The notes beneath the pieces were generated by a model. The model saw nothing but the letters and a program-made list of their open reading frames with translations. It had not been told where the DNA came from and ran no database searches. From an uncultured Phascolarctobacterium sp. (GTDB lineage Bacteria > Bacillota > Negativicutes > Acidaminococcales > Acidaminococcaceae), in assembly GCA_900757795.1 (NCBI GenBank), contig CAAEPE010000051.1, positions 1 through 37,186 of the forward strand: 37,186 bases of DNA. The letters run 5' to 3'. Below are positions 16,672 to 25,047 of the stretch, in pieces; within the stretch, counting starts at the first letter, position 1, and every line of letters begins with the position of its first letter. Position numbers and translations under genes: made by a program.

Positions 16672-17502
16672 TTATAAATTGCGGGTCAAGCATTCCATAA
16701 CCATCATATTACTGATGACGCCGATACCACCGGGAACAGGCGTATAAGCTGCAGTCTTGGCATAAGCGGCGGGGTCAACGTCGCCCACCAGCTTATTGCC
16801 CACAGAATTTATGCCAACATCCACAATAACCGCGCCTTCTTTAACCATTTCAGGCTTAATAAAGCAAGGCTTGCCCACTGCTGCCACAATAACATCGGCA
16901 GCCAGCAAAAGCTCCGCTAAATTTTTCGTATGGGAATGGCAGATAGTTACCGTAGCATTTTTTTCTAACAGCAGCATAGCCACAGGCTTGCCAACTACAT
17001 TGCTGCGGCCTACGACTACAACATTCTTACCGTCCAGCTCAATGCCGTAATGTGCCAAAGCAGCCATGCAAGCCCGAGGCGTACATGCCGCCCATTTACT
17101 GCGTCCCATAAATACGTCGCCTGCGTTCTGTAAATTTAAGCAGTCCACATCCTTATTTGCCGAAACAGCAGCACCAACAGCAGCACCGTTAATATGCTTG
17201 GGCATAGGCATCATAGGCAGGATGCCCATAACATAACGATTACGATTCAGCTTTTTAATAACACCAATAACCTCTTCCTCACTGGCAGTAGCCGGCAGCT
17301 CGATAATTTTCGCAGCGCCGCCAAGACTTTCAATGAGCTTTACCAGCCTGTCTTTATAAACGTGAGAGGCAGAGTCGTCTCCCACCACCACAATAGCCAA
17401 CGTTACCAAAAGGCCGCGCTGTTTAGCAGCATTTATTTTTTCTGTAATAACCTCACGATAAACATCAGCAACAGGCTTACCCCTCATAACAATACTTTCC
17501 AT
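16672..17502 (-). CDS. folD: Methylene-THF dehydrogenase / methenyl-THF cyclohydrolase (divergent FolD)
   Basis: Converts 5,10-methylene-THF to 10-formyl-THF in the cytosol using NAD(P). The 276-residue protein has the Rossmann segment VVVGRSNVVGKPVAMLLL and the C-terminal PVPGGIGVISNMMV, both typical. The active site departs from the textbook form. The usual Y-x3-K is Y49-KDRLV-K55, with L at the lysine position, and the VQLP glutamine position is M97 (PMMPMP). D118 and D120 of KDVD are kept. A similar shifted lysine (Y-x5-K) occurs in a clostridial FolD subgroup as I recall it, so activity is likely but bias toward one half-reaction is possible. It is 21 bases downstream of fhs, its direct pathway partner. 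Confidence 0.9.
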   Translation of the reverse strand: MESIVMRGKPVADVYREVITEKINAAKQRGLLVTLAIVVVGDDSASHVYKDRLVKLIESLGGAAKIIELPATASEEEVIGVIKKLNRNRYVMGILPMMPMPKHINGAAVGAAVSANKDVDCLNLQNAGDVFMGRSKWAACTPRACMAALAHYGIELDGKNVVVVGRSNVVGKPVAMLLLEKNATVTICHSHTKNLAELLLAADVIVAAVGKPCFIKPEMVKEGAVIVDVGINSVGNKLVGDVDPAAYAKTAAYTPVPGGIGVISNMMVMECLTRNL

Positions 17503-17523
17503 AACAATTCACCTCAAAACAAT

Positions 17524-19194
17524 TTAGAACAAACCGCTGATAACACCGTCATCGCTGACATCTATTTTTTCTGCAGCCGGAACCTTAGGCAGTCCGGGCA
17601 TGGTCATAATATCGCCGGTCAGCACAACCACAAAGCCTGCGCCGGCAGCAATGCGGCAGTTTTTAATCGTAATTTTAAAGCCAGTCGGACGTCCCAGCAG
17701 ATTTTGGTCGTCAGAGAAGGAATACTGTGTCTTAGCCATACAAATAGGCAGCTTGCCATAGCCCAGCTCTTCAAATTCTTTCAACGCTTTATCTGCTTCT
17801 TTAGCATAATTTACGCCATCAGCGCCGTAAATTTCTTTAGCAACAGTTTCAATTTTAGCTTTCAAGGACATATCCAAATCATAAATAGGCTTAAAATCAG
17901 CCTTGCCGCTTTCAGCCAAAGCGACAACCTCGTTAGCCAGCTCAATACCGCCTTCGCCGCCTTTAGCAAAAACGTCGGACAACGCTACGTTTACGCCGTG
18001 CTTAGCGCAATGCTCGCGTACTGCTTCCAATTCTTCCGCAGTATCCTGCGCAAAAATATTGATAGCAACAACGGCAGGAACACCAAATTTTTTAACATTT
18101 TCAATATGCTTTTCTAAATTGCACAGGCCTTTTTTAACTGCTTCTACGTTAGGAGTTTTCAAATCGGTCTTGGGAACGCCGCCGTGCATTTTCAAGGCGC
18201 GTACCGTAGCCACAATTACTACTGCGTCAGGTTTTAAGCCTGCATAGCGGCATTTAATATCAAAGAATTTTTCTGCACCTAAATCTGCGCCAAAGCCTGC
18301 CTCGGTAATGGTGTAATCAGCCAGCTTCATACAGGTTTTGGTTGCCATAACGCTGTTGCAGCCATGAGCAATATTTGCAAAGGGCCCGCCATGAATAATA
18401 GCCGGAACATTTTCTAAGGTTTGTACTAGATTAGGTTTAATAGCATCCTTTAACAAGGCTGCCATAGCGCCGTGAGCTTTAATTTGACCAGCGGTAACAG
18501 GCTTGCCGCTATAATCATAAGCAACGATAATTTTGCTTAAACGCTCTTTTAAGTCGTGCAAATCGTTGGCCAAGCAGAGAATTGCCATAACCTCGGACGC
18601 AACGGTAATATCAAAACCATCCTGACGGGGTACGCCATGAGCCTTGCCGCCCAAGCCGACAACAATGTTGCGCAGCTCGCGGTCGTTCATATCCACAACA
18701 CGTTTCCAAACAATACGGCGAGGGTCAATGTTTAAAGCGTTGCCTTGTTGAATATGATTGTCCAGCATAGCGCTGAGCAGCATGTGTGCAGAAGTAATTG
18801 CATGGAAATCGCCTGTAAAATGCAGGTTGATATCTTCCATTGGCACTACTTGAGAATAGCCGCCGCCGGCAGCGCCGCCCTTAATACCCATGCAGGGTCC
18901 CAAAGAAGGCTCGCGCAAAGCTACAATTACTTTTTTGCCGATTTTATGCAGTCCCTGAGCCAAACCAACAGTAGTAGTAGATTTGCCCTCGCCTGCGGGA
19001 GTAGGTGTAATAGCTGTAACTAAGACCAGCTTACCCGCAGGGTTAGCTTCTACACGACGAATTAAATCCATAGAAAGCTTTGCTTTATAGCGGCCGTATA
19101 ACTCAATATCATCCTCGCTGATGCCCAGCTTAGCAGCCACGTCAGTAATTTTTTCCATTTGCGCGCGTTGAGCAATTTCAATATCAGATAACAT
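17524..19194 (-). CDS. fhs: Formate-tetrahydrofolate ligase
   Basis: ATP-dependent formation of 10-formyl-THF from formate, feeding purine and other one-carbon synthesis together with FolD just downstream. At 556 residues it has the normal family length. The nucleotide-binding loop is TPTPAGEGKSTTTVGL near residues 63-78, and the conserved EPSLGPCMGIKGGAAGGGYS follows. The start is set at the ATG at 19194 because GAGGAGG lies 6 bases before it; the frame extension to a TTG at 19209 runs through the ribosome site. No convincing promoter was found in the 120 bases upstream, so it may depend partly on read-through from the PBP gene. Confidence 0.96.
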   Translation of the reverse strand: MLSDIEIAQRAQMEKITDVAAKLGISEDDIELYGRYKAKLSMDLIRRVEANPAGKLVLVTAITPTPAGEGKSTTTVGLAQGLHKIGKKVIVALREPSLGPCMGIKGGAAGGGYSQVVPMEDINLHFTGDFHAITSAHMLLSAMLDNHIQQGNALNIDPRRIVWKRVVDMNDRELRNIVVGLGGKAHGVPRQDGFDITVASEVMAILCLANDLHDLKERLSKIIVAYDYSGKPVTAGQIKAHGAMAALLKDAIKPNLVQTLENVPAIIHGGPFANIAHGCNSVMATKTCMKLADYTITEAGFGADLGAEKFFDIKCRYAGLKPDAVVIVATVRALKMHGGVPKTDLKTPNVEAVKKGLCNLEKHIENVKKFGVPAVVAINIFAQDTAEELEAVREHCAKHGVNVALSDVFAKGGEGGIELANEVVALAESGKADFKPIYDLDMSLKAKIETVAKEIYGADGVNYAKEADKALKEFEELGYGKLPICMAKTQYSFSDDQNLLGRPTGFKITIKNCRIAAGAGFVVVLTGDIMTMPGLPKVPAAEKIDVSDDGVISGLF

Positions 19195-19314
19195 AATATA
19201 CCTCCTCAAATATTCCTGAACAGTATTATTTTACAAAAGATTATCCTATAGTATTCCTCTTAAAGCGGCTTTTTTCCTGCCATACGAGAAAATAATTTTG
19301 ACAAGGCAACTAAT

Positions 19315-21351
19315 TTATTTAAACCAAACCTCTACTGTACTACCTTCATCTACTTCCGTTCCTGGAGCCGGCTTTTGCTGATAAGCCATACCGCTTCCAT
19401 AAGGCTTTAAGCGCAAATGACCCTGCTGCAAAAGTTCCGCCGTATAACGCATATCAATGCCTTTTAAGTCAGGCAGCTTTATCCTGCCATTGGGCAAAAG
19501 CAGTATCTGCGGTAAATTTTTCGGCTTTTCTTTTGCCTTATTCTTGGCAGCTACGGCATTCATTTCCTCAAAGGAAGGCAAGCCTTCGTTACTGTCGGGC
19601 TGAATACCTTTGGCAACAAGAATTTGCTGCAAAGTATCGCGGAAAATCGGCGCGCTGACTTGAGAACCGTAGAAAGCGCCCTGAGGCCTGTCCAGCATAA
19701 CCAGCATAGCATATTGAGGCTTATCCGCCGGAACAAAACCTACAAAGGAAGCAATGTACTGTCCGGCAGCATAACCGCCGCCCTCTGCCAGTTTTTCTGC
19801 CGTACCTGTTTTACCGGCAATGCGGTAGCCTTTAATAGCGGCAGTTTTGCCGCCGCCTTCTTTAACTACCATCTCCATCATATTGCGCATCTGCGCCGCA
19901 ACCTCCGGAGTAAATACGTTGCGGACAACATGCTTTTGACCTTCTTTCACAACGGTGCCGTCCGGCGCAACTATCTTCTTAATTATATATGGCTGTAAAA
20001 GCTCACCTCCGTTGGCAATAGCGCAAATAGCGCGCAGTACCTGAATTGGCGTTACCGCAATACCCTGACCGATAGCCATAGTAGCTACATCAGGCTCATA
20101 CATCATCTTGGGATCATATAAAATACCTTCTTCTTCGCCGGGTAAATCAATACCGGTAGGAGAACCCAAACCAAATTTTTTCGCATAGCTGATAAGTCTA
20201 TCTGCACCCAAGGACATACCTAGCTGTACCATACCGGTGTTGATAGAAAATTTAATAATTGTCGAAAAGGGTACGGGGCCCAAGCCTTCGCCGTCCCAGT
20301 TATGGATAACACGATCGGCAATGCGAATACTGCCGTTATCCTGAAAAATAGTATTAGGAGAGATAATTCCCTCCGTCAGTCCCATACAGCCAACCAAAGG
20401 TTTAAAAACAGAACCAGGCTCGTAAATCATAGAAATAGCTTTATTGTTCCACGATTCCGAGCTATAAGCGCCAAAATTATTAGGGTCAAAGGTTGGTCTG
20501 GAAGCCATACCGAGAATTTCTCCCGTATAAGGATCCATGATGATAGCAGCGGCGCCCTTAGCATGCGTCCTGGCAATTGCGTCATCCATGGCATCTTCCA
20601 ACACATACTGCATCTTGCTGTCTAAGGTTAGATATACTGTCAGCAGCTGCTCCTGTTTTTTCTGCATATCCTGTGCATTTTCGTCCAAAAGTCCGCCCAA
20701 AATCTGCTTACCGCGAGCATCCGTAGTCATAGAATATTCAATATCTTTGCCCTTGAGAACCTTATCCAGTTGATATTCAATGCCGCTAAGTCCCACATCA
20801 TCAGTACCAATAAAACCTAAAATCTGTGCGGCCGCACGTTTTTTTGTATAATAACGTTTACTTTCTTCTATAAAATGCAGTCCCGGAAGCTTGTTATCCT
20901 TGATTATTTTGCGTACCTGCTCCACATCCTTAGGCTCCATAGTACGCTTCAGCCACACAAAACGGCCTTTTAAGCAAAAAGTTTCGTACAGCTCTGCCGC
21001 ATCCATTTTTAAAGCAGGCGCTAAAAGATCGGCAGCCAAGCGCTGCACATTACGCCGCTGCTGCTTATGGGGATTTATCTCATCCTTATTCATTTCTTCC
21101 GGATCAACATACAGCGAGCCTGTCATAATGCTGACGGCAAGCTCTTCGCCATCCCTATCCACAATACGGCCACGTGGCTGCTTTCTCGTCATGTACGCAT
21201 TAAGCTGATCTTGGTTCATTTTGCGCATATCATCAGCACGAATAATTTGAATCCAACCTAAACGCACAATTATTCCCACAAATAACAGCAGCAGCAAGCA
21301 GCAGATAAAAGCAAAACGACGCCTGCCGTCCTGTAAGGTAAACTTTCTCAT
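19315..21351 (-). CDS. Class B penicillin-binding protein, FtsI/PBP2x/SpoVD type, with C-terminal PASTA domain
   Basis: A septal (or sporulation-type) transpeptidase of 678 residues. One N-terminal transmembrane helix (about 12-34) precedes the PBP dimer domain and then the transpeptidase domain. The latter has S314-VFK317 (GSVFK), S369-I-N371 and K514-TGT. A single PASTA domain (about 618-678) ends the protein. The start is the ATG at 21351 with GAGGTG 6 bases upstream; a GTG three codons earlier overlaps that site. Its start codon overlaps the ftsW stop codon by four bases (ATGA), so synthesis is coupled to its SEDS partner. The pairing with FtsW supports the division role. Confidence 0.93.
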   Translation of the reverse strand: MRKFTLQDGRRRFAFICCLLLLLFVGIIVRLGWIQIIRADDMRKMNQDQLNAYMTRKQPRGRIVDRDGEELAVSIMTGSLYVDPEEMNKDEINPHKQQRRNVQRLAADLLAPALKMDAAELYETFCLKGRFVWLKRTMEPKDVEQVRKIIKDNKLPGLHFIEESKRYYTKKRAAAQILGFIGTDDVGLSGIEYQLDKVLKGKDIEYSMTTDARGKQILGGLLDENAQDMQKKQEQLLTVYLTLDSKMQYVLEDAMDDAIARTHAKGAAAIIMDPYTGEILGMASRPTFDPNNFGAYSSESWNNKAISMIYEPGSVFKPLVGCMGLTEGIISPNTIFQDNGSIRIADRVIHNWDGEGLGPVPFSTIIKFSINTGMVQLGMSLGADRLISYAKKFGLGSPTGIDLPGEEEGILYDPKMMYEPDVATMAIGQGIAVTPIQVLRAICAIANGGELLQPYIIKKIVAPDGTVVKEGQKHVVRNVFTPEVAAQMRNMMEMVVKEGGGKTAAIKGYRIAGKTGTAEKLAEGGGYAAGQYIASFVGFVPADKPQYAMLVMLDRPQGAFYGSQVSAPIFRDTLQQILVAKGIQPDSNEGLPSFEEMNAVAAKNKAKEKPKNLPQILLLPNGRIKLPDLKGIDMRYTAELLQQGHLRLKPYGSGMAYQQKPAPGTEVDEGSTVEVWFK

Positions 21352-22532
21352 GAACGCCACCTCTCATTCCGTGTCATGCGCAAAGTTTCGCGTCTTTCCT
21401 GTGGCGGCAAAGCTTCGTGCTCCGCCTGCTTAGCTTCTTCGTCATAAACCGACAGCAACAAACCAATCGCTACCATGGACAAAAACATAGAGCTGCCGCC
21501 ATAGCTGATAAAAACCAAAGGCACACCGATAACCGGCAAAATACCGCAAACCATAGCCATATTAGCAACAGCCTGACCGATAATCAAAAAGGTAACGCCG
21601 CCTGCCAGCAAAAAACCTCGTTTATCTCTAGCGTTAATCGTAATCGTACAAAACGCATAAGCCAAAAGACCAAACAGCAGCATTAAAAATATAGCGCCGA
21701 TAAAACCGTTTTCCTGGCAAAAAATGGCAAAAGCAAAATCCGTATGGCGTTCCGGCAAATAGAAAAATTTACCCGCTCCATGCCCCCAGTTGGTACCGGT
21801 CAAGCCACCGCTGCCAATGGCCAGCAAGGATTGGACCATTTGATAGCCTTTTTCACGTGGGTCAAGCCAAGGGTCAAACCATACCTTGACGCGCGCTAAA
21901 CGATAAGGCGAAGTTAAGGTAGCGACAACAGCCAGCAAACCGCCGCCGCCAACAGTCGCCGCTACCTGCGTCATAGGCACGCCGGCAATAATATACATAC
22001 CCAGCATCAGTGCAAAAATAATGGCTGCCGTGCCTAAATCAGGCTGCATAAAAACCAACGCGGCATACACTGTTGTTGCTGCAAAAACGTGCCAATGCTC
22101 GCCAGAGCGCAAAAAGGATATTCTTTTTCCTTGTCGCAGCATATTCCCAAAATATTTGGCTGCCAGCATAATAATAACTAGCTTGGCAAATTCTGAAGGC
22201 TGAATAGAAATTGGTCCAAGATACAGCCAACGAGCGGCGCCCTTAACAGGGTCGCTGATTATCTCTACCAAAACCAGCATAAATAAAACTATAACATAGG
22301 CGCCCCAAAGCAGTCCTTTATTAAAGAAAAGCTTATAGCCTACCTTCCGCACAAAAGCCATGCACAAAAAGCCTATTATAGCAAAGCCAAAGTAGCGCAC
22401 CAGATAATGATACTGCACCTCTACATAGCTGGCGCTGAAAATATTAGTACCGCCAATTAAAAGCAGCAGCACCATTACCATATAAATAAGCTGACAGGGA
22501 TTTTTCCAAAGCAGTAAAAAATTCTTTTTCAT
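21348..22532 (-). CDS. ftsW: SEDS-family peptidoglycan glycosyltransferase, FtsW type
   Basis: Polymerises lipid II into glycan strands at the septum together with the class B PBP encoded next. The 394-residue protein has about ten membrane segments and the SEDS signatures ARWLYLGPISIQPSEFAKL and GVPLVFISYGGSSM, with FFYLPERHTDFAFAIFCQE in the large loop region. FtsW versus RodA cannot be separated with certainty by eye; the immediate coupling to an FtsI-like PBP with a PASTA domain favours FtsW (or SpoVE if the organism sporulates). The AGGT ribosome site is weak. It follows trmB after 15 bases. Confidence 0.88.
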   Translation of the reverse strand: MKKNFLLLWKNPCQLIYMVMVLLLLIGGTNIFSASYVEVQYHYLVRYFGFAIIGFLCMAFVRKVGYKLFFNKGLLWGAYVIVLFMLVLVEIISDPVKGAARWLYLGPISIQPSEFAKLVIIMLAAKYFGNMLRQGKRISFLRSGEHWHVFAATTVYAALVFMQPDLGTAAIIFALMLGMYIIAGVPMTQVAATVGGGGLLAVVATLTSPYRLARVKVWFDPWLDPREKGYQMVQSLLAIGSGGLTGTNWGHGAGKFFYLPERHTDFAFAIFCQENGFIGAIFLMLLFGLLAYAFCTITINARDKRGFLLAGGVTFLIIGQAVANMAMVCGILPVIGVPLVFISYGGSSMFLSMVAIGLLLSVYDEEAKQAEHEALPPQERRETLRMTRNERWRS

Positions 22533-22547
22533 TAGTCTATACCTAAA

Positions 22548-23186
22548 TTAAAAAACAACTTCGCAAAAGTTGATAGGAGTACCTAACGCGCTGAATTTCT
22601 GTTCATATTCAGTCTGCACAGCATTTTCATATTCGCTATTATGTAGGTCATAGCTTAAAGCAATTATTTCCAAACCAAACTCTTTAAACTCCTCTACGGA
22701 AAAGTCAAATAGACCGCGGTTGTCGGTTTTAAAGCGCAGATGTCCTCCCTTACCCAAAAGCTGAGCGTATTTAGCTAAAAAATTACGATGAGTCAAACGA
22801 CGCTTAGCATGACGTGCTTTGGGCCAGGGGTCGCTGAAATTTAAATACAGCTCTTTTATTTCGCCAGGTTCAAACCAGTCCAGCAAATTTTCTGCATTGG
22901 CACAAATAATACGCACGTTAGCCAGCTTCTTATCCTTGGCTGCCTTAGCCGGAAAATAGGCAATATCATGCTGAGTTTCAATGCCAATAAAAGCCTTATC
23001 AGGATAAAGCTCTGCCATACCAATAGTAAAACGTCCTTTACCACAGCCAATTTCTAAACACAAACGCTTGCCGGGAAATATTTCCTGCCAATGACCTTTA
23101 AACTGTTCAATATTATGCATAAAAACATATTCGTCCTGTACATCCTTCATCGCTTCTTCAATCCAGGGCTTTTTTCTTAAACGCAT
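22548..23186 (-). CDS. trmB: tRNA (guanine-46-N7)-methyltransferase
   Basis: SAM-dependent m7G46 methylation of tRNA. The 212-residue protein has the SAM motif LEIGCGKGRF (about 42-51) and the catalytic NFSDPWPKARHAKRRLTH typical of TrmB. The start is the ATG at 23186 with GAGGT 7 bases upstream; the 16-residue upstream extension to 23234 is AT-rich and not family-like. A TATAAT-like element lies at about 23221-23231 on the minus strand, so this is probably the first gene of the trmB-ftsW-PBP transcript and is divergent from the cold-shock-like gene. Confidence 0.94.
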   Translation of the reverse strand: MRLRKKPWIEEAMKDVQDEYVFMHNIEQFKGHWQEIFPGKRLCLEIGCGKGRFTIGMAELYPDKAFIGIETQHDIAYFPAKAAKDKKLANVRIICANAENLLDWFEPGEIKELYLNFSDPWPKARHAKRRLTHRNFLAKYAQLLGKGGHLRFKTDNRGLFDFSVEEFKEFGLEIIALSYDLHNSEYENAVQTEYEQKFSALGTPINFCEVVF

Positions 23187-23307
23187 GTTGTAAACCTCTT
23201 TCAAAAAATATTTCTTCGATATTATATTATACAACCAATTATCTCTTAACGCACGAAAACTTTCTTCCGAGCAAGAAAATTTATTAGTTTAAATTTTCAG
23301 AATATAC

Positions 23308-23336
23308 TTGTTTTTCCGAAATATTTGGTTTATAAT
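23308..23336 (+). promoter_or_regulatory. Promoter of the cold-shock-like gene
   Basis: TTGTTT (23308-23313), a 17-base spacer and a perfect TATAAT (23331-23336). The predicted leader is about 50 bases and contains a short inverted repeat (GACTA at 23346-23350 against TAGTC just downstream). Confidence 0.65.
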
Positions 23337-23393
23337 TTAATTAAAGACTAAAGCGCTATAGTCAAAAATATTTGAAAGTGGAGTGACTTAATT

Positions 23394-23621
23394 ATGATGT
23401 TAATGGGTAAAATTCGTTGGTTCGACCCTAACAAAGGTTTTGGCTTTATTGAACGCAAAAATGGCGCTGATGTATTTGTACATTTTTCTGCTATTCAAAC
23501 GCAGGGCTTTCGCACGCTAAGCGACGGCCAGCATGTTTGTTATCAAATTGCTCGCGGCAAGCATGGGCTGATGGCTGTCAATGTCATGCCGCTGACCTAT
23601 GTGCGCAGCAATAATCATTAG
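23394..23621 (+). CDS. Cold-shock-domain protein, divergent
   Basis: A 75-residue OB-fold nucleic-acid binding protein. RNP1-like KGFGFIE (residues about 14-20) and RNP2-like DVFVHFS (about 26-32) are both intact, with the leading GKIRWFDPNKG. The second half (QTQGFRTLSDGQHVCYQIARGKHGLMAVNV) is less like classical CspA, where EGQxVxFxxxxGxxGPxAxNV is expected. A role as RNA chaperone or anti-terminator is inferred from the domain. GGAG lies 10 bases before the first of two adjacent ATGs; the third in-frame ATG (MGKIRW) would also fit. Confidence 0.85.
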   Translation: MMLMGKIRWFDPNKGFGFIERKNGADVFVHFSAIQTQGFRTLSDGQHVCYQIARGKHGLMAVNVMPLTYVRSNNH

Positions 23622-23687
23622 AAAGTTTTATCGCTAAAAGCTAGTTAAATTACAACTAAAATATGTAGACCTCTACTTGATTAGGCA

Positions 23688-23707
23688 AAATTGTTGCGCA
23701 ACAATTT
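23688..23707. repeat. Perfect 20-bp palindrome upstream of the ABC operon
   Basis: AAATTGTTGCGCAACAATTT reads identically on both strands. It sits about 60 bases upstream of the putative -35 of the ABC importer operon and about 65 bases past the cold-shock-like gene. It could be a dimeric regulator site or a small stem with a GCGC loop ending the upstream transcript; the following sequence is only moderately T-rich. Confidence 0.6.
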
Positions 23708-23765
23708 CCTTTATTAGTGTATGCAATTAGTTTCGTAAAAAAACAAACGAAATATGCCAATTAAC

Positions 23766-23794
23766 TTGCAACTTTGTAAAATATGTGTTAAATT
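23766..23794 (+). promoter_or_regulatory. Probable promoter of the ABC importer operon
   Basis: TTGCAA (23766-23771), a 17-base spacer and TAAATT (23789-23794). It would give a 5' leader of about 100 bases containing two helices. A TATAAT at 23878-23883 is too close to the ribosome site to be the main -10. Confidence 0.45.
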
Positions 23795-23808
23795 TATATG
23801 TGAAATAA

Positions 23809-23878
23809 GCTGCTTAAACAGCATTCACAGCACGTTTAAAGCAGCAAATATCCTGACCGACCGGGTAACGTGGACGGT
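23809..23878 (+). promoter_or_regulatory. Structured 5' leader of the ABC operon, two hairpins before the ribosome site
   Basis: Helix 1 pairs GCTGCTTAAAC (23809-23819) with GTTTAAAGCAGC (23834-23845), leaving one bulged A. Helix 2 pairs ACCGACC (23856-23862) with GGACGGT (23872-23878) around one A-A mismatch, with a GGGTAACGT loop. AAGGAGG begins 7 bases later. I do not recognise a known riboswitch consensus. Its position suggests translation or mRNA-stability control of the binding-protein gene. Confidence 0.4.
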
Positions 23879-23900
23879 ATAATCAAGGAGGTTTTTACTA

Positions 23901-24932
23901 ATGGCAAAAAAGACTAGTATTTTAGCAATGCTTTTCGTTGTAATCGTAACCATGCTTTTGGCTGGCTGCGGCGGCGGTGGCGAAAAGAAAGAAGCTCCGA
24001 AAGCTGACGGCAACAAACTTATCATCTATACCTCTATGAAGGAATCCCTCATTAAAGGTATTGTTACCGGCTTTGAAAAGAAATATCCCGATATCAAAGT
24101 TGACTATCAATCTGCCGGCGCAGGCAAACTGATGGCAAAAATCGCTGCTGAACGTCAAAGCGGCAAAATTTTGGCTGACGTTATCTGGACCAGTGAAGTT
24201 CCTGACTTCTACAAAATGAAAAAAGAAGGCATCTTAGCTACTTATAAGAGCCCTGTTTTCAAAGAAATCGTTAACCCCTTCGATGACTATGACGGCTCCT
24301 TCCATGCAGCTCGTTTAGGCACCCTGGGTATTATCGTTAACACCGATAAAATCAAAACTCTGCCTACCCAATGGGCTGACCTGAAAAAACCTGAATACAA
24401 GAACGGCTTTGCAGTTGCTAACCCCGCTCTGTCCGGTACCGCTTACATGTCCATCGCTCTGCTGCAAAAGCAATTCGGTCCTGACTTCTTCAAAGAACTG
24501 AAAGCTAACGGCGCTCGCGTAGGCAAAGGCTCCGGTCAAGTTATCGATGACACCGCTTCCGGCGAATTGGCAGCATCCTTGGCAGTTGACTACATCACCA
24601 ACGCTAAAATTGCTAAAGGCGCTCATATCCAAATGTGCTATCCGCCTGAACTCTTAGTAGTTCCTTCTCCGGTTGCTATTTTCAAAGATTCCAAGAAAAT
24701 GGACGCTGCTAAAAAATTTGTTGATTACCTGCTGGGTCAGGAAGCTCAACAAATGGTAGCTAACCAAGGCACTATCCCCGTTCGTGAAGACGTTAAAATT
24801 GATCCTAAATTCCAACTGCCTTCCCCGAAAGTTGCTTTGGAAAAAGGTATCAAAGTTAACTACTTAGAGATCATCGACAGCAAGGAAAAGACTGTTAAAG
24901 AGTTCTCCGACCTGATGCAAGTTAAAAAATAA
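23901..24932 (+). CDS. ABC importer substrate-binding lipoprotein, ferric/AfuA-like family
   Basis: A 343-residue exported lipoprotein. The signal peptide ends in the lipobox LLAGC, with lipidated C23 followed by a glycine run. The mature part is a periplasmic binding fold of the iron/spermidine/phosphonate cluster (KLIIYTSMKESLIKGIVTGF, ADVIWTSEVPDFYKMKKEG). The adjacent tyrosine pair used by FbpA to bind Fe3+ is not evident, so iron is not proven and the substrate is open. It is first in an operon with ATPase, fused permease and second ATPase. The codon choice (many ATC, TTC, AAC, GGC) and AAGGAGG point to very high expression, as expected for a binding protein. Confidence 0.88.
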   Translation: MAKKTSILAMLFVVIVTMLLAGCGGGGEKKEAPKADGNKLIIYTSMKESLIKGIVTGFEKKYPDIKVDYQSAGAGKLMAKIAAERQSGKILADVIWTSEVPDFYKMKKEGILATYKSPVFKEIVNPFDDYDGSFHAARLGTLGIIVNTDKIKTLPTQWADLKKPEYKNGFAVANPALSGTAYMSIALLQKQFGPDFFKELKANGARVGKGSGQVIDDTASGELAASLAVDYITNAKIAKGAHIQMCYPPELLVVPSPVAIFKDSKKMDAAKKFVDYLLGQEAQQMVANQGTIPVREDVKIDPKFQLPSPKVALEKGIKVNYLEIIDSKEKTVKEFSDLMQVKK

Positions 24933-24960
24933 TTCTTAAAATAACACTTGCGTAAACAAG

Positions 24961-24993
24961 GGCAGAACGGGCTTATCCCGTTCTGCCGTTTTT
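24961..24993 (+). terminator. Intra-operon terminator after the binding-protein gene
   Basis: An 11-bp perfect GC-rich stem (24961-24971 with 24977-24987), a 5-base loop, then GTTTTT. It sits between the binding-protein and ATPase genes and would let most transcripts end after the first gene, giving binding protein in excess. Confidence 0.85.
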
Positions 24994-25047
24994 GCGATTT
25001 AAGTGATTTTTACAAACTATTGCAAAATTTTTACAGGAGGTAGCCTA

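Noticed and set aside
17194..18117. 307-residue plus-strand open frame
   Set aside because: It lies antisense to fhs and folD, has no ribosome site and shows low-complexity shadow composition.
23856..23878. Molybdenum-cofactor, NiCo or manganese riboswitch in the ABC leader
   Set aside because: Only the CCGG-like letters resemble parts of these classes; the required conserved blocks are missing.
23878..23883. TATAAT as the -10 of the ABC operon
   Set aside because: It is two bases before AAGGAGG, so a transcript from it would lack its ribosome site; no fitting -35 exists.
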